Source: Astrocystis sublimbata (taxonomy: Eukaryota > Ascomycota > Sordariomycetes > Xylariales > Xylariaceae). Taken from it: a DNA stretch of 64,000 nucleotides. Each line of letters begins with the position of its first letter. The stretch's first letter is position 1. Location of the stretch: the NCBI GenBank assembly GCA_022453515.1, contig JAJNNY010000056.1, positions 62,001-126,000 of the forward strand, read 5' to 3'. A model generated the notes under the pieces. That model saw only the letters and a program-made list of their open reading frames with translations, had not been told where the DNA came from and did not search any database. This document shows, in pieces, positions 1-12,328 of the stretch. The translations under genes and the position numbers were made by a program.

Positions 1-3000
1 GATTGGGATCCAAGGGTCTCTTTCAATTATTTGGAGATAAGTACAATTCAAGAAGCAGAAATGCCATAGTCCAACCCCCCAGAAGCAGGAAATTGTCATG
101 TCAGACGTTGGGCATGCCGCCAGCACCAACCAGGCGGCTGGCTCATAGTGCAACATGGCTTGAGGGTCAAGGATCAGTGTCAGTAGCCGGGCACTCGGGT
201 ACGGTAAGACGGGAAAATGCCCCATCAGAACAGGGGTTAGAATCATCTATCGACCAAAGCGTAAAAGACTCAGCATTCGGGATATACTCGAGAGTCTTCT
301 AAGTCTCACACATCGCATGAATGAGAGGGGGTTTGAACATAAGAATTTGGCATGTTCTTGCTCTTGTCGGTCCAAATTCAGTTGCACATCAAACAGGAAT
401 GAGATGCTGGTTGATCGTACATGATCCTATCAGAGCGAGCACATGACGCTAGTGAACTCACGAAAAGCGCGGCGAGAGATGTTGAGAGAGGGGGTGGGAC
501 TGGCGGCGTTCACTGGTAGAACTGTCCATCACTGGTCATTCGAATTCGGCATGCCGTGTCAGCTCGCTCCAACACAGCGTTAAGCCCAAGTCAAGTATAT
601 GTTGCGAGCTGCAAGATATCGCCAAATCTCAACGGTGTCACGACGAGCCTGAGTACCATGTGGCATTCTGGCGACTGTAACCCTCCGAAGTCTTGCTGCA
701 CTGGAAAAAGGGCCGAGGTTGCATCCCTGTCAGCCATTTCAGTTTCAGCAACATGCAATGCAGCGCGTGCAACTCTAGCCACGGCGGGGAGGAGAACTTG
801 GCAGTACCTAGGTAAACATCGGACCAAGCTCATCTGTGTCTTCACCCTGCCAACCGCTTGGTCGTCCACAACCTCGGGTTTTGGAGCATCATCCTTTCCC
901 TGCAACATGTTCGGGACCGAGTCGGGACCGAGTCGATCACCCTTGTGTGGCTGATGGGTGCACGGTTCGCCAGGCGGTGGCCGTAGGCTCTGCGAATCAC
1001 GGAAGGTGGTGGTCATTGACACTACAACTACAATGCCTCGACGAAATCTCACAGTGGTGAACCTATAATAGCATGTTATCGTGACTCGAGGGATAAGTAT
1101 AACTGAAACAAACAAATGAGCAAGAGGGTATATTGAAACCAGAGAAATATAATTGCATCCTGACGAAGGCAACGCCTATCATCTCAAATCATGAGCGAGT
1201 ACCCGGCACCCTGGGTAAAGGGTGAATGAGGATGGCTCAACTCTCAACTCACCTTCCCTCACAGACCCGAGGCAACGCGGTTGCAATCATGGCTAGCTGA
1301 TCGGTTGCCATGACCATCCCCCAGGGCTTGCATTTAATGAAATTGCCGATCCACATCTGCCGTCAAGATCTCGCATAAGTCCAATACAGCTAGCTGCACA
1401 GATCGATTCCATGTTCCAGGTGGTGGTGCACCTTCTCATGAGGTCGTCATGGATTGCGAGCGTCTTGGCAAAACACAACCCGCTTCCATCGAGGAGGAGA
1501 GCTGGAAATCGGAGAAATAGCAAGCCACTCAATATAATTCGGAGGCGATTCTCGTAGTACAGTCAGTATAAGTCACACCGCCAGGACTGGAAGCACGACG
1601 AAGACAAGATGATCCAGTCTGGAGGCCGTATCGGTAGCAGCCAGCTGCGGGAACAATGGTTGTCTTGTTCCACTCACATATATAGCGATTTTGTGACATG
1701 GGGAAAAACAGCTACCTCGTGGATGCCATGTCACCGCATTGCATCGCCTTCCGTGACTCGCCAGGTTGCATGTGCGTTAGGGGCGCATCTCGCCTGTTTA
1801 TCTTTCGGTGCGATAAAAGCGTTTGTTCTGTCGCTGGTCTCCCCTTGGGCCCGACTTCATTTGAAGGCACCCGATTTGTCGCTTGGGGCGGTGACGGTGA
1901 GACGCCCGACTCGGACAAAGAAATACCATGAGACACGCAGTGACCACAAGTTTGGCAAGGACTCTGTATTCTTGGATTGTCTGCATAGATGATATGCCAG
2001 TCAACCAGATGGCAGATGGGGAAAATAGCCTATTGGTCTACTGGACACGATGGACCTGAAGAGTGGGATGGGGCTGTCTTGGGCTACAGGACTGTGACTG
2101 ATCATTCTGACAGAAGGTAGAATGCCCGACGCCGTTCCGAAATAGCCATAGCCAGCACAGAGTCTTGGGGGTTGTTGTTGAGGGGCCATGGACTCTCGAG
2201 ATGCCTGAAGAGCCCAGAGATCCAGCATAGGTAGGTAGGTAGGTACCTGGGGGCCTGGGCAGGCGAGGCAGGGTCGATATGGCGAGTGCCAAGAAAATAC
2301 TAAAAATACGATGGCTTATCCCAAGGGGTAGCGCAGACAACCAGACACTCACTACTAAGCGTCATACAACTTACCCTTCCTTGAAGCGTGAGAGGCCTGC
2401 ATAATAGAACTAGAAAATGTGCAGTGCCACAGCCACGTCACGTCCATAGTTGGCATCTCACAGCTGCGGCCCTTTTGGCCTGTGTCTCTCCATCTGGGCA
2501 TCGGGCACATATTCGTACATTTTAACAAAACCTCGACTGTCATGTCTCCGAGCTTCTTTTGGTCTTCTAACTCTTTTAGCAGACTACAGGGGTGCTATGC
2601 ACATTCCAATAGGTACCTTAGGTACTTACTTAAGTAACTACATATGTACCTACATGTAGGTACCTGAAGTAGGTAGAACCTTCAGGTGTCCTCTTGGAGG
2701 GTCAGCGGAGGAGGACAGCTGGTAGCGGCTGTTGTGAGCGACGGGCAAGGGACCAACCAACCAGGTAACCTTAGGCTACCTAAGGTACTGCTTCTTCCAC
2801 TTCACATCCATCGGACCCTGCCGCAACCAAATATGACCACCAACATCCACCTGATGGATAGCATCACAAGCTGAGGACTACATGGCCATGGATGCCCTAC
2901 CTGTACCAGCCCGGCCCCAACTGGTGATGGAAGGAGTCAGTCTGCACCCAGAAAGAACACCGTAGGCTGCCCAGTGGTCAGTCAGTCGCCAGTATACCTG

Positions 3001-4175
3001 GGTGCCCTGGGTGCCCGGGTCGAAATGCAGATCTATGCACGTCTCGGTACAGCGACAGACTCCTCCTCCATTGCGTCTGAATTCCCACAGAGCACACACC
3101 CCTCTGGGTTAGATCGAGGTTAGATGGCGAGATGGATACCTGGGGTCCTGTCGAGCTGTTGTTACTCTGGGAGCGGAAGCAAGTGCGCCATCAGCACGGC
3201 CAGGCTTATCGGGTTGCTCTCCATGCTCCATGCTCCCAGCTCCCGCGTTGATGTTGCATCGCCGCAGACAGCGCTGGCACTGATGCAGGTGCATGCGAGT
3301 CCTGAGTCTATGTCTACGAGTACGCACACATCAGTCTGTCTGTTTTTGTTGCGAGGAAGACGGCTTGGAACTGTGCCATGCTGCGATCTATCTCGAACGA
3401 GCCGTAGCCTTGTGTCGACTGCTCGCCGCGTGTCTGCTGACAGGCCACCCTGTCTCTCGCAATCATTCCGATTTTGTCTACGGCCGCTGCTCCCAGTCAA
3501 GTGCAGGTGCAACTTGGTGCTGCTGCGGCATGTCTCTTCGCCGTGCCAGATGGGCTTGCGCAATGCCCAGGAAGACCTCGTAGTAAGATGCATGGGAGAC
3601 TGACTGCAAGTCGCTGTAGCAGCTCCCTTCCCCTACATACTTGCGTACTTTACCTAGGTAGTACGTTGGTTCCCAGACTTCATCCACACCACATTGCCAT
3701 CTCAACGCACAGCCGACACTAGGTAGAGAAACCTTGACGTTGCACAACTGTTCGCTTATCATCTACCTACCCAGGAGCCTCGTCTTTGCATATTATCCCC
3801 TTCAGCTACTTCCATTATTGTCAAGCTTATGAACACACAAGGATCACTCATGCTTCAAGTTCCTGCCGGCCGCTGGAGTCTACGCACGCTTGGCCCATAG
3901 GTCTGGACATGCCGATACCGCTCTATCACCCAATTTGCTGTGTTTAAGGTATACAACTCTCCAGCCGACGGGAGATCTGATTTTATACCTTAGCTTGGCG
4001 TGAGCGAGGCTGCACTGCCATATCTCACACGTCCTTATAATACATCTTCACAACTAAAGGACCACCGACCCCCACCACCGCTCACCCTTTTCTATACGGT
4101 ATTCCATCCAAACTTCCAGGGAAATCACTGGCTACCGCCTCATACCCCTCTTTTCCGTGCATTCTCTCGAACAAA
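1..4175. other. gene-poor left flank, no supportable gene
   Basis: I see no convincing gene here. Open frames reach 193 codons (minus strand, 591-1172) and 159 codons (plus strand, 3124-3603), but they overlap other open frames, lack recognisable domains and have no supporting splice structure. The stretch holds short TAGGTA/TACCTA runs near 2229-2246 and 2611-2676, an 18-nt perfect palindrome at 2646-2663, and GCCTGG-rich blocks near 2245-2273 and 2998-3021. The last few hundred bases, pyrimidine-rich from about 4060, probably serve as promoter and 5' UTR of the regulator gene starting at 4176. Confidence 0.5.
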
Positions 4176-7098
4176 ATGATATATTGCGCCTACTGCGGCA
4201 AGTCATTCACACGAAAGGAGCATCTCGAGAGACATCTGCCGACACGTCAGTAACTCTCACTTGACGTTGATATCCAGCATAGAGCACTGACTGTGATTCC
4301 AGACACGCACGTGAAGCCGTATCGTTGCGAGCATTGTTTCCTGGGATTTTCTCGAAAGTACGGAACATCAGTGGTCGCAAGAACTGCTTGCAAGAGTCTT
4401 ACTGACAACGTTGGCGCCGCAGGGACCTTCTTAGTAGACATCTGAACACATACCACGTGCTCCCGGGTGCGAATATGCCCACTCCTGGAAACGTCCCTGC
4501 TGCCAGTAATAGTGAGGCGCCGATTGCCTGCGAGGCTTGCGCCACAGCAAAGACGGCATGCGACAAGAAATTGCCGAAGTGTACGAGATGTGAAAACAAG
4601 AGTCTAGAATGCAAACTTCGTACACCTCGACGTCACAAGAGATATGCCCGAAGAGAGGCATCCAACTCAAATAATCAGAATCACAAGACTACCAGGTTGG
4701 CACCTTTGTTGGAAGATCTCCAGGACCAAACGACAGCACCCATCACGGCTTCCAGTATCCAGGCCAGCCAGCCAGGTCTTCGACTTGATGCTTCAGTTTT
4801 TATGGAAGCAGGGCCACCTATGACAATCAACCCTTGGGAACCACAATGTAGCTCTCAGGCTGCGAAAACCTTTTCTCCAAGCCCTCGTACCAATCACGGA
4901 TTGTTATACACCACGAACGCCTTCCACGACCCTATGTATACCCCTTTCCAGCAAGTTGGATCCGTGCCACAAGTGATAGAAAGCCCTTGGCAGGAGCCTG
5001 AGTTCGGGAGCTTTTTGAATTCGATGCCTATAGCTCATGATCTAACTCCGATGTTTCCGCTGAGCACTCCTAGCGCCAACTCAGAATTCTCGCCAACTAT
5101 ATCCTCACATACGAGAAGCAATAGTATCTTGTCCCAAGAAGTACAACAAGTAGATTTCAGTGAAATCGAAAAGGATATAGACCCAGATTCTGGCCCATCC
5201 CAAGCACTTCGGGCTATGATTGATGCGGAGCCAGCGTGGCCACTCGCCAAATGCAATCGTCGTCACGCATACTCGGATGAGTGTTGCGTAACTGCCTTTC
5301 TCCATTTGGATCACTTAAGCCGGAGGCTGAACTACGAAGGTGCATATGCTCCCTTGGCGCATTTGTCTATGGTCGAATGGGATGATGAGCTTCTATCAAC
5401 CGTCCAAGTTGAACCCATTCGACCCGAGACTCGTGACAAGATGCACGCTATCGCCCAGCGCTTTCTGCACAAAGCACTTGACGTCCATAGCCGCCATGAT
5501 CGCAACCAAGAACAGCACAAGTTTCTCGTCCTGCCCTCTTCCGGTATCCTGGATCATTTCTTGCACAGCTACATACACAGCCTCCAATTCTATTACTCAC
5601 TCGTCCCTGCCAGTCACCTTGACCCCAATGCAATGATCAAGAGAAACGAGAACGCCACTCTGCTGGTTCTTTTCATGATAGCCCAAGGCGCTTCCACTAT
5701 TCCGATTGAGGAAGCACGCTCGCTATCCACGGCTCTCATTCTGACTTGCAGAATATCCGTACTTGACATGGTCGAGAAAAACCCCCCAATGTGCGCAAAC
5801 TCAACGGTGCACCGGTGTGCTCTCATCTTCATCTTGCTGGCAGCTTGGAGTGGTGACAAGTGGCTTATGGACATTGCCATGGGCCAACGAGGGATGTACC
5901 TTGCCGTAAGCTCCCCCCCCCCCCCCAAAATCATACAGGTCACAGGTTTCTAAGACAAATCATTCAGATGCTGCAGCATGCTGGTGCTTTCACGCATCGC
6001 GAGCCTCCTGTGCCATCGTGGCCCAACTGTTTGCCGGATGTTACGGCCGTGTGGCATTCTTGGCAAGACCAAGAAACTATGAACCGGTAGGCAATTTCTT
6101 CCAACCACGCTTTCGTGAGTGCTACGCTAAAAGGCTGCAGGCTAGCATACAACTGGGTCATAGTTGACCAGGAGCTTAGCCTATTCTATGATACGGCGCC
6201 TCTACTGCCCATTGATGAGCTTCACGCATGCCTGCCTGGGCTTGAGAGATGGTGGGCAGCTAAGGATACTGACTCCTGGGGCATACAAATGCCAGACCCC
6301 GTTCAATCGTCACCACCATCCTCCTTGTATGACCTGTTTCACGATTTCGTCCATGATAGAATAAATCCTGATCGGATGACACCTTATGAGATGAGACTGC
6401 TCCTGCAACCTATCCAATGGCGTTTGTGGCATGAACAGAAACTAAAGCGACACTATTCCGCCGAACTTGTGAATACAGCGGAGACCCCAGATATCCCTAG
6501 CGAGGGCCAGGTGCTTCTCAACAAATGGCGCAGTATTTGTTGTCTCAGTTATGGTCCTGATCAAAGCTCCCCATTAACCCTGACGAATCTCGCGCTATCT
6601 CACCTCATCTCTCTGAACGGCATTACGGACTTTCCCGAGATTGAGAAATATGCACGAAATGAACTGCACGAGAATGAAAAGCCTACATTCCCCGCTTTGG
6701 ATGCGGTCTACCATTGCGGGCAGGTGCTATTCATCATCCAGGCTTTACCAAAAGAAAAGCTCCCTGTTTGGTGGAGCGTTGCTATTTATCGAGCTGTTCT
6801 GATCCTCTGGGTTTTCAGTACCTGCCCAAACAACCAGAACTCTAAATCAGGAGTTCCCTTTATCGTCAATGCACACATTATGGACACGAATAGTTTTGGG
6901 ACCATGTGGTACACTAATCCAAGCTTCCTGCAAGAACTGCGAGGCCCACTTGTGAGTCTCGCTGAGCCATCAAAGGTACTTTGGCACGCCGTGGAAATAA
7001 TCAGAGATGGAATAAGCACACGTTTCAGCGCTGGCATCCAGCGTAAGCTTATAGAGCTCCATACCACCTGGTATGGTATTCAAAGTCAGCATAGCTAG
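4176..7098 (+). CDS. CMR1: Cmr1/Pig1-type melanin regulator (two C2H2 fingers + Zn2Cys6)
   Basis: Transcription factor predicted to activate DHN-melanin genes in the nucleus. Five exons are inferred: 4176-4245, 4303-4357, 4423-5905, 5968-6086 and 6141-7098; the phases close to give 894 residues. The first three exons encode two C2H2 fingers (CAYC...H-x3-H at residues 4-24; CEHC...H-x4-H at about 31-52) followed by a Zn2Cys6 cluster with spacing C-x2-C-x6-C-x5-C-x2-C-x6-C at about residues 75-102. This double-motif architecture is the known hallmark of Colletotrichum Cmr1 and Magnaporthe Pig1. The C-terminal half contains the RLAYNW and DQELSLFYDT segment typical of the family's fungal-TF middle region. 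The start is the only ATG that preserves the first finger. Length is close to, slightly under, the usual 950-1000 residues. The third intron carries a 14-C run. The neighbouring T4HN reductase on the same strand supports the melanin role. Confidence 0.88.
5913..5926 (+). repeat. poly-C tract inside an intron
   Basis: Fourteen consecutive C residues lie seven bases after the GTAAGC donor of the third intron (5906-5967) of the Cmr1-type regulator. The tract is intronic, so length changes should not alter the protein unless splicing is affected. Confidence 0.9.
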
Positions 7099-10000
7099 AT
7101 TGCGCTTGGCTGACTATGTCGCTACAATGCGCTCCCTATCAGCAACCTATCGCCTTGTCTCTCAAGATGATAGATACCTGGCTTCGAACGTTGGCCTTTT
7201 CTTTTTGGGCTTCATGCATCGTTTGTTTGGTCCTTCTGTGTACATCATGATAGCTTGGGTACCTGCTACCAAGGTGTGTGGAGTTTTCTGGAGTATGGGA
7301 CTGTAGGAGGAAGAATCAATCAGCCCTTATCAGTTCATTGGAGCAAAGGTTATCATAGTACAGGATCAGCATCAGCGAGGGCACGGCTGCATTCTTCGAA
7401 CAATAGACCACTCTATCAGAATCAGAGTCAACGACATTAAGATCACATGAACAAGAAACATCGTTTAATGTATTTTCGTCTTCACATCGATGCTCTAATT
7501 AATACTCAATCGATATATTTGGTTCTTGATGACTTGGATCTTGTATTCTAACCCTAACCCTTACCCTACCTCAGATACGGATATGTTGGTAACGCGGTTT
7601 AACTGTAAGCACACGCACGAGCTTAAGCTCACAGTTGACTTCTTTTCAGATAAATTAACAATGGACAGTCCATAATGCCCTTGTATCTTATGGTTTAGAC
7701 GTGCTGTCATTCGGTGGTGTATCCCTGGAAGTAGTCCTGAATCTAGCTAGATATACACGCGCATAATCTCGCATGTAATCAGGTTCCAGAACCAGACCAG
7801 AGCTCGAGCACACTCTCCAAAAATGACAAGCATTGCTTGCCATCCTCGAAGGACTATTATGGCTGCTCTGGGGCTATAGCGTGTCGCCATCGGCCTACGA
7901 GGTCTCTTTCCTGGTGGTCCAATATATTAAGCTAGAATGGTGGTCAGAGAGTGTTAGTGTGAGTGTTAGTGGGAGTACTTATTGTCAATATTCACTCCAG
8001 TTTGCGTCGGTATTATTACCACAATTCATTCAACTTCAAGTTCCCTTAAAACATACTTTTATATTACCAATATATACAGGGGAACAATAAAACCCCGAGA
8101 GGGGACTAAAAGTCCTACCAACCAACCCCCTAAGCATTCACCCATCGAATTGACTTACTATCGCATCGCTCAATGCACAGTAATTACTTCTAGCCTCTAG
8201 TAAGATAAGAACAAGGACCCTCGCTTCCATGATACTTAATGATTGGTACTCCTAGTGACGCATCCCCTTAAGATGTTCCTATAAACCACGTAAAAATGAT
8301 TCCTCAAGGTGCTGTTTCGTCACGCTTCTTGAAATTGGTAAGCATGAGCAGGCGCAGCACTAATCTTGGTTGCCTGCGAGCGTTTGATATGCCTATAGCT
8401 CAGTTTTTGGAAAGCTGGGTTTTCATAAGGCCCTTATTATATGATTACTCTGAATATAATTCCACGAAGTCACAAGCTCAAGGCTTAAGCTCAAGGTGTT
8501 GGATTAGGTAATACAACCTCTAGATCGGCTCAAAGGACTGGCCACAACATTACCATCTATATAAATACATCCGCCCAACGCCTGCCGTGATTGCACATGC
8601 AATCCAAAAGAAGTTCCCTTGCATGTAGACACACATGTTCATTATCGCGTTTCAAAAAATCGCCGTATATACCGAGCGTCTTGGAAAATGTTATGGGTAG
8701 ATCGATGATAACAGTTTTGGTTTCCGACCTATGCAGTACGCCACCATATTGAGTAATAGCTGAATCCTTGCCAAGCGCAATGCACGAGATGTACTGCAGG
8801 ACATCTTACTCGCATTGTTTCCCTGCCCTTGTGGGATTTGGGAGGATGGGGGTAGGGTTGTTCAATTAACAGACACCCTCCAATGCTTGGATAGTGGGTT
8901 GTCGAAGAACGGAGGTAGGATGTAGGAGGTAGGTATTATCTGCCACCTATCGGGGCCATCGGTATGCCGTCCCATCACCCGTCGTAGGACGGACTGCAAC
9001 CACGGGAATCCCCGCGCTTGCTGATTTTCCCATGATTAATGGTCGAGATGGATGGTACATAGATACCTCCTCGCTCCAACGCTCCAAGAACGGCCCAAGT
9101 GCAATTGCCGGCCGGTCTGGATTGAGAGCTGTATATAGGCGACGATGTCAGAATGTCCGAGGCGTCGAAGCCTCCGGTTTCATAACTCGAGCGATCTAAT
9201 CAACGATTGATAGATAAGCCATCAGTCTGTGAAGGGCAGTGGAACGTGACGATAATTGGATACGATATGCACCTTTCACGCCCGGCCCGAAGGCGATACA
9301 TGCTAATGATTGGAGAAAGGGGGTTGGTGCACATCACGAACGAATTTGCCCGTATCAGAGAAGCAGGAATGGCATTTCGCTCATCGATTCTCAAGATTGC
9401 TATTGCGATTATTAATATCAAACAGCAAAAAACGGGCTGGATATATCGATCTAACCGATTGGCCCAGCTGAATCAGGCAACGAGGATCCATGCACCAGGG
9501 ATACTGTACTGCTATACCTTGAGCCCTATGCTCAAGTTAAAGTGCGGATACCATCAATATCGTTGAAGTGGTGGGGGGCCACGGCCACATCTACTTACGG
9601 CGGGTCGTTGTAAAACGCCGTCTCGCATCTGTATTCTGATATCGGGGCATGGGCCCAAGGATGATCCCATGTGGACTTCACACTGACTTGTGTAGGTACC
9701 CAAGTGGTATGGGAGCTGCATAAGTGAGCAGCAGTTCAATATTATGATGGCTCATGACGTGAATCTATAGGGATGGGACATTTGGGAGGGAACTGTCACT
9801 ACCAAGCTAGAGGGTTACTAGTCGAGTTCTGCCTCAAATCCATCAAAAGTAGAAATGATGATTACTCGATTGTGCGAAACATGTAAGTAAACGTTGGTGC
9901 AGATCGGTCAATCGTTAGCCGATTTGTTTGTCACTTGTCCCGCCCTGGGCTCACTTGACCATGTCAGGATAGAATCTGTTAAACTATCTACAACATGAAG

Positions 10001-10648
10001 TTATATTCGCACATCGAGGTCTTTGCGTTGTTGAGTGTTATTCTATTAACCGTATCCATCTTTCTACGTGATTACGAACAATTGGTCTCCGCCACAGAAT
10101 TGCAATCGGTGCCTGCAGTTGGAGAAAAAGCTTGCACGGAAGTCCGATGGGGAGAAACATGTCTTATTGCATTCGCCACGATAATCGCTACTAGTGCACT
10201 CTAGCCAAGGCATGTAATTCTTAATTACGTATGCGTTTGGGATTTTCCTGATCGTCTAGTCGCAGCTACAACACATGGCATGTGTGAGAAATACGAGGAA
10301 TGTGCATGACATAGGTCTGGATAGGGGATGGGCTCATTTCGTATTGGAATCATGCAACAGTGCGAGCGATGCAGCGACCACGCGGGCCTCCCCACGTCTG
10401 TCTCAAAAGAATTTCCACATCCGCCCGTCTTTCCCCAAGAAGAGTCCTCCGCGCCGGACTTCCAGATGTTCCGTGGATGATCAGTCTAATATAAGAGGAG
10501 AGACTGGAGTGGCGCTTGCGACGTCGTTTGAACACCCTTTAAATCCCCATTCATCCTCCTATATCATAACACAAGCGTGTGCATTGTTGTTTGTAGCCGA
10601 AAACCACTATTAGATCCCAGTTGGTGCTCCTTCCTTGCGTCAGTCACG
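7099..10648. other. intergenic region between regulator and reductase
   Basis: About 3.5 kb without a supportable gene. The longest open frames (119 codons at 9207-9566; 69 codons at 9995-10204 with a hydrophobic N-terminus) have no recognisable domain. A short telomere-like run occurs at 7548-7570. The last 120 bases before the reductase ATG include a TTTAAA at 10538-10543 that may act as a TATA element. Confidence 0.5.
7548..7570 (+). repeat. short telomere-like repeat (TAACCC units)
   Basis: Two perfect TAACCC units are followed by TTACCC and a partial unit. This matches the common fungal telomere hexamer (TTAGGG on the other strand). It is only about 23 nt long, so it could be coincidence or a trace of an old repair event. 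Confidence 0.5.
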
Positions 10649-11841
10649 ATGTCTCCTTCAGCCACAGAGACCTCCATGCCGTCTTCGGACCACCCATTCA
10701 AGCCCTTAGCCAACAAAGTAGCCCTAGTCACCGGCTCCGGACGCGGTATCGGACGAGGGATAGCTTTGGAACTCGGCAAACGTGGCGCCTCTGTTGTAGT
10801 CAACTACGGCCGAAGTGCTGGATCGGCCGAGGAAGTGGTCAAGGCGCTCGCGAAACTAGGTTCCAAGTCGGTGGCCCTTCAGGCCGAGTTAGTAAATTCC
10901 AGTCTCTTATTCCTCCGTTCGGCAAAAGTTCTGTTCTTAAGTGCTGCATGATTATACATGCGCTTGAGAAACCTGATTCATGAGCCCAAAGCGGCAGATT
11001 CTGACTCTTTTCTCTCTAACAGTATCTCCAAGCCGGCAGAGGTAGAGACTCTTTTCACGAAAGCTCTTGAACATTTCGGTCATATTGATTACGTTGTTTC
11101 CAACTCGGGCATGGAGGTATGGTGCGAAGAGACGTATGCAACCCCTAGGCTTCTTTATTCCTTCTTTCGTCATGTCTCATTCGCATGAGAAGCATGAATC
11201 ACTCGAATGGGGAAACTCTGCTCTTGTGACTCCTGATGATACCCGAAACAGAGCGGAATTTCTAATGCAAGAGACAATGACTGACTCTAGTCGTTGCAGT
11301 GAGGTGACGCCCGAGCTGTTCGATCAAGTATTCAACTTGAATTGTCGCGGCCAATTCTTCGTGGCACAGCAGGCGCTCAAACACTGCAGCGAGGGCGGTC
11401 GAATCATTTTGACATCGTCCATTGCTGCTCAGATGGCAGGAATCCCGAACCATGCGCTTTACGCCGGTTCCAAAGCCGCTGTTGAAGGCTTTACGCGCGC
11501 ATTCGCCGTGGACTGCGGCCGCAAGCGCATCACCTGCAACGCCATTGCCCCAGGCGGCATTCAGACTGACATGTTTGACGAGAACAGTTGGCATTACGTC
11601 CCTGGAGGGTACAAGGGCATGTCGGTAGATATTATCAAGGAGGGACTTCGCAAGATGTGCCCTCTTGACCGAGTTGGTGAACCGGCAGACATCGGAAAGG
11701 CGGTCTACTGCTTGATTAGTGAGGAGGGCGAGTGGATCAATGGTTCGCTCATCTTATTCTATCCTTCATTATTACGAACCGAACTCGTCAGCTTACTTCT
11801 CTCTAGGGCAAGTCATACGATGCTCGGGTGGCGGAGTATAA
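10649..11841 (+). CDS. 4HNR: 1,3,6,8-tetrahydroxynaphthalene reductase (SDR)
   Basis: NADPH-dependent short-chain reductase expected to convert T4HN to scytalone in DHN-melanin synthesis. Four exons (10649-10887, 11023-11133, 11300-11742, 11807-11841) close to 275 residues. Visible features: Rossmann motif TGSGRGIG at about residues 28-35, NSGMEVW after beta-4, catalytic Ser in ILTSSIAA, and catalytic YAGSK. Next to these are WHYVPGGYKGM in the substrate lid and a C-terminus ending SGGGV. The sequence closely follows Magnaporthe T4HN reductase as I remember it. The small aliphatic last residue fits T4HN reductase better than trihydroxynaphthalene reductase, which ends in Met. Two of the three donors (GTTAGT, GTTCGC) are weak and the other is GTATGC; each junction is nevertheless fixed by restoring conserved residues (QADISKP, CEETEVTPE, WINGQV). 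It lies downstream of the Cmr1-type gene on the same strand. Confidence 0.9.
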
Positions 11842-12301
11842 CTATCGCGAGCCGAAGACTTTTGAGATCGTCTTCTCAACACGTGGTCTGAAGAGACGCG
11901 GAACATCTTCGCATTAATTAGCATGGACCTGGAAAAACCAGTAGACGCATCTGGTTTTGGAGGTAACCATGTCCTATGACGCGGCTATGACACGCGCAAA
12001 GAGAGTCGTCTCCGGGTACAATCTGACAGCTTCTAAAAAGGGTCACAGTGGGCTTTTGACGGAGATTAGTCGCATACAGCATAGTACATGTCACCGCTCG
12101 GTATTAACATAGTCATAGTCTCTCTCAAGTCTTAACAATAAAACGGCTCTTCCTCGTGTCTCCCGTGGAAGTTCTGCACCCAACAAGCTTTCACACTCCA
12201 AATTGGCCGAGTGAGATGTAGGAAATGCAAAAACGAGCTATCGCTTAGGTAACTGGGTGGCTTATGGTCATGTCTTACCGTATATGACAACGGTCCGCCC
12301 C

Positions 12302-12328
12302 TTCTCTCTCTCTCTCTCTCTCTCTCTA
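12302..12328 (+). repeat. CT dinucleotide microsatellite
   Basis: About twelve tandem CT units lie in intergenic DNA downstream of the T4HN reductase gene. Confidence 0.9.

Noticed and set aside
591..1172. 193-codon minus-strand frame
   Set aside because: No recognisable family and a plus-strand frame overlaps it; not enough evidence for a gene.
3124..3603. 159-codon frame (plus) with a 143-codon frame on the other strand
   Set aside because: Mutually overlapping, no domain, no splice or start context; chance openness.
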